Below are positions 47,593-49,807 of a DNA stretch of 49,807 nt, piece by piece; positions within the stretch are counted from its first letter, which is position 1, and each line of letters starts with the position of its first letter. A program made the translations under genes and the position numbers. Below the pieces are notes generated by a model. The model saw nothing but the letters and a program-made list of their open reading frames with translations, ran no database searches and was not told the origin of the DNA. This stretch comes from Hellea sp. (GTDB lineage: Bacteria; Pseudomonadota; Alphaproteobacteria; Caulobacterales; Maricaulaceae): NCBI GenBank assembly GCA_014238285.1, contig JABABK010000015.1, positions 1-49,807 on the forward strand. The letters are read 5' to 3'.

Positions 47593-48087
47593 TCAATACT
47601 TGTTAATAAGTTTTTCTTTTAGATACTTCGTTTTCTTGGGTGGGGCATATTTTTTTACAAAACGCGCCGCCTGAAACATTTTCTCTTTTCCAAAAAATGC
47701 GTGCCGGATTGAGTAAAGCTCAAACAATCTTCCTTTTTGCCAAAAAGATAGATTACCATGCCTATTGAAAGCTACATATTTTAAGTCTTCCCATTTAACT
47801 AGGTCTTTGGTTTCAAAAAAATACAATCCATCTTTACGAACAGAGAGGACATTTCGTACATTATTCACTTCATCCAAATATTGGCTTTGCGCCTTGCGCA
47901 TCATCAAAATTACAATCGGAAGAAATAAAATGCCGGGTAAGAATCTAGCATCAGCTCCAGCAAATAAATAGAGCAACAACGAAATAATCCAAATTACTAG
48001 TATCCCAATTACATAACGCCCCGTAGATTTCGCCTCCCTTTTCAAAGCAGTTGGATTCGTTGATAAAACTAATTCTGAGTCAGGCAT
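47593..48087 (-). CDS. Membrane protein of unknown function
   Basis: Unrecognised 164-residue protein with two close hydrophobic segments (about 24-44 and 48-63) and then a basic soluble domain of about 95 residues. The KDGLYFFETKDLVKWEDLKYVAF stretch (about 85-107) looks like the strand pattern of a bacterial PH-like (YcxB-type) domain. The C-terminus is very Lys-rich. Its stop is 11 bases from the SDR start, so the two form a probable operon, divergent from uvrB with 73 bases between. Confidence 0.6.
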   Translation of the reverse strand: MPDSELVLSTNPTALKREAKSTGRYVIGILVIWIISLLLYLFAGADARFLPGILFLPIVILMMRKAQSQYLDEVNNVRNVLSVRKDGLYFFETKDLVKWEDLKYVAFNRHGNLSFWQKGRLFELYSIRHAFFGKEKMFQAARFVKKYAPPKKTKYLKEKLINKY

Positions 48088-48160
48088 GCTTTATCATTGT
48101 AGTAAGTTCTGAATTAATCAACCATATTGCATTTTTTCCAAGACTCACTAACTAACACCC

Positions 48161-49807
48161 ATGTCCAACCCACCCGAAAACACCGTACAAGAAGCCTCTG
48201 CCGCTTGGGTACCCCATCGCCCGGCCCGGCCGGCCAAGGCTGAGGGCGGCAAGAAGTTCCAGCTTGTTTCGGAATATGACCCCAAGGGTGATCAGCCTCA
48301 GGCGATTAAGGAATTAGTCGCGGGGCTTAATGAAAAGGAACGGGACCAAGTTCTGCTTGGTGTGACCGGTTCGGGCAAGACTTTCACTATGGCTAAGATC
48401 ATTGAGGCGACTCAGCGCCCGGCTTTAATCATGGCTCATAACAAAACCCTCGCGGCCCAGCTTTACGCTGAGTTTAAAAGCTTCTTCCCCCATAACTCAG
48501 TCGAATATTTCGTGTCATATTATGACTATTATCAGCCCGAAGCCTATGTAGCACGGACGGATACTTTCATTGAAAAAGATAGTTCTGTGAATGAGCAAAT
48601 TGACCGGATGCGCCACGCCGCGACCCGATCAATTCTGGAACGTGATGATTGTATTATTGTCGCCTCGGTTTCCTGTATTTATGGCATTGGTTCGGTCGAG
48701 ACCTATACGGCCATGACGGTCGACATCGCTAAAGGTGATGAGAAAGACCCACGCGAATTAATACCGCAATTAGTCGAGCTACAATATCAACGCAATGATC
48801 TGGCCTTCACCCGAGGCACATTTCGCGTGCGCGGCGATACCATCGAGGTTTTCCCGGCTCACTATGACGACACGGCCTGGCGGATTGATTTCTTTGGTGA
48901 TGAAGTCGACTCCATAACGGCGTTTGATCCGCTGACAGGTAAGACAACTCAAAAACTGGATAACGTGCGTATTTATGCCAATTCCCACTATGTCACGCCG
49001 CGCCCAACTATGCAGAGCGCCATGAAAGGCATCAAGAAAGAACTTAATCACCGTCTCAAAGAATATGATGAAATGGGCTGTTTGCTCGAATCCCAGCGGT
49101 TATCGCAGCGCACCGAGTTTGATCTTGAAATGATCGCCGCTCAAGGGTTTTGCTCCGGCATCGAAAACTATTCGCGCTATCTCACGGGCCGTGCGCCAGG
49201 TGAACCGCCGCCGACCATGTTTGAATATTTACCAGACAATGCCCTGCTCTTTATGGATGAAAGCCATGTCTCGGTTTCGCAAATTGGCGCCATGAGCAAA
49301 GGCGACTTTAGCCGTAAGTCTACCCTAGCCGATCACGGCTTTCGCCTACCCTCCGCGCTGGATAACCGCCCGCTCAAATTTGATGAGTGGGAAGCTATGC
49401 GGCCTCAAACAGTCTTTGTCTCAGCCACACCGGGCAAGTGGGAAATGAATAAAACGGAAGGCGTATTTGTAGAACAAGTTATCCGGCCAACCGGCTTGAT
49501 CGATCCGCCCGTAGAAATCCGGCCTGTTGCGAAAGACGGCGCGTCTCAGGTTGATGATGTGATTGACGAAGTCCGTAAGGTCGCCGCTAACGGTTTCCGC
49601 TCTCTTGTCACAACCCTCACAAAGAAAATGTCGGAAGACCTAACCGAATACATGCATGACCAAGGCATACGTGTCCGCTACATGCACAGCGATATTGATA
49701 CGCTTGAACGAATTGAAATTATTCGCGATTTACGCCTCGGCGTGTTCGACGTACTCATCGGGATCAACCTGCTACGTGAAGGCCTCGACATTCCTGAACT
49801 TTTACGG
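48161..49807 (+). CDS. uvrB: UvrB, excinuclease ABC subunit B (C-terminus cut by window edge)
   Basis: DNA helicase-like damage-verification subunit of nucleotide excision repair. 549 codons are visible from ATG 48161; the family is usually about 665-730, so at least 115 residues, including the UvrC-binding C-terminal segment, are missing. Seen are an Ala/Pro-rich N-terminal extension of about 35 residues, Walker [12 protein letters not shown], the beta-hairpin region [40 protein letters not shown] and the helicase motifs [14 protein letters not shown] and [10 protein letters not shown]. No Shine-Dalgarno and no GTTC-N7-GTTC SOS box are visible in the 73-base upstream gap. Confidence 0.97.
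   Translation, partial: MSNPPENTVQEASAAWVPHRPARPAKAEGGKKFQLVSEYDPKGDQPQAIKELVAGLNEKERDQVLLGVTGSGKTFTMAKIIEATQRPALIMAHNKTLAAQLYAEFKSFFPHNSVEYFVSYYDYYQPEAYVARTDTFIEKDSSVNEQIDRMRHAATRSILERDDCIIVASVSCIYGIGSVETYTAMTVDIAKGDEKDPRELIPQLVELQYQRNDLAFTRGTFRVRGDTIEVFPAHYDDTAWRIDFFGDEVDSITAFDPLTGKTTQKLDNVRIYANSHYVTPRPTMQSAMKGIKKELNHRLKEYDEMGCLLESQRLSQRTEFDLEMIAAQGFCSGIENYSRYLTGRAPGEPPPTMFEYLPDNALLFMDESHVSVSQIGAMSKGDFSRKSTLADHGFRLPSALDNRPLKFDEWEAMRPQTVFVSATPGKWEMNKTEGVFVEQVIRPTGLIDPPVEIRPVAKDGASQVDDVIDEVRKVAANGFRSLVTTLTKKMSEDLTEYMHDQGIRVRYMHSDIDTLERIEIIRDLRLGVFDVLIGINLLREGLDIPELLR

Noticed and set aside
48088-48160. SOS box upstream of uvrB
   Set aside because: A GTTC occurs near 48107 but there is no second GTTC seven bases on, so the alphaproteobacterial LexA pattern is not met.

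Overview
The window reads as chromosomal DNA of a free-living alphaproteobacterium, most likely in the Caulobacterales/Maricaulales area (Hyphomonadaceae or Robiginitomaculaceae-like). The reasons are the lon-clpX-clpP-tig order, a complete dcw cluster followed by lpxC-bamD-recN-ligA, an NDUFA12-type complex I accessory subunit beside a DUF2155 protein and aat, a type II MurB, and a perfect TTAA-N7-TTAA (CtrA-type) box in front of ftsZ. This is inference from gene content; no database was searched. I see no tRNA, rRNA, CRISPR array, transposase or phage gene.

Layout. 1-6012 (minus): the protein quality-control block lon (cut by the window edge), clpX, clpP and tig. 6.2-11.7 kb: a DedA-type membrane protein, ndk, an ABC-F ATPase and a TonB-dependent receptor. 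11.8-35.6 kb (all minus, transcribed right to left): mraZ-rsmH-ftsL-ftsI-murE-murF-mraY-murD-ftsW-murG-murC-murB-ddl-ftsQ-ftsA, then ftsZ behind its own regulatory region and with its own terminator, then lpxC, bamD, recN and ligA. Most neighbours in the dcw part overlap by 1-16 bases, so the genes for peptidoglycan precursors and the divisome are probably translationally coupled. 35.8-41.1 kb: aat, DUF2155, NDUFA12, a RibD/DHFR-like reductase, an enoyl-CoA hydratase, a CitE-like lyase and a sodium:solute symporter.

41.4-46.6 kb (plus) holds the most interesting accessory unit. It is a tightly packed six-gene operon: a GbsR/MarR-type regulator, a stand-alone DUF4166 protein, a membrane protein with a lipid-transfer-like C-terminal domain, a histidine-box fatty-acyl desaturase, a saccharopine-dehydrogenase-like oxidoreductase fused to a second DUF4166 domain, and a small membrane protein. 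A 20-bp palindrome covers the regulator's start codon and a predicted promoter, suggesting an autoregulated, possibly leaderless transcript. The likely theme is modification or handling of a membrane lipid or hydrophobic substrate; the actual reaction is unknown. 46.7-49.8 kb: an SDR oxidoreductase, a small membrane protein of unknown function, and uvrB, cut by the right edge.

Non-coding structure includes several large palindromic intergenic repeats (6.8, 38.8, 41.2-41.3 and 46.7 kb), four likely terminators or terminator-like hairpins, three MraZ-box-like repeats with 10-bp period, and a 9-bp hairpin abutting the mraZ ribosome-binding site. Many natural starts are GTG or TTG or lie inside longer open frames; where the ribosome-binding site and family alignment decided a start, the entry says so.
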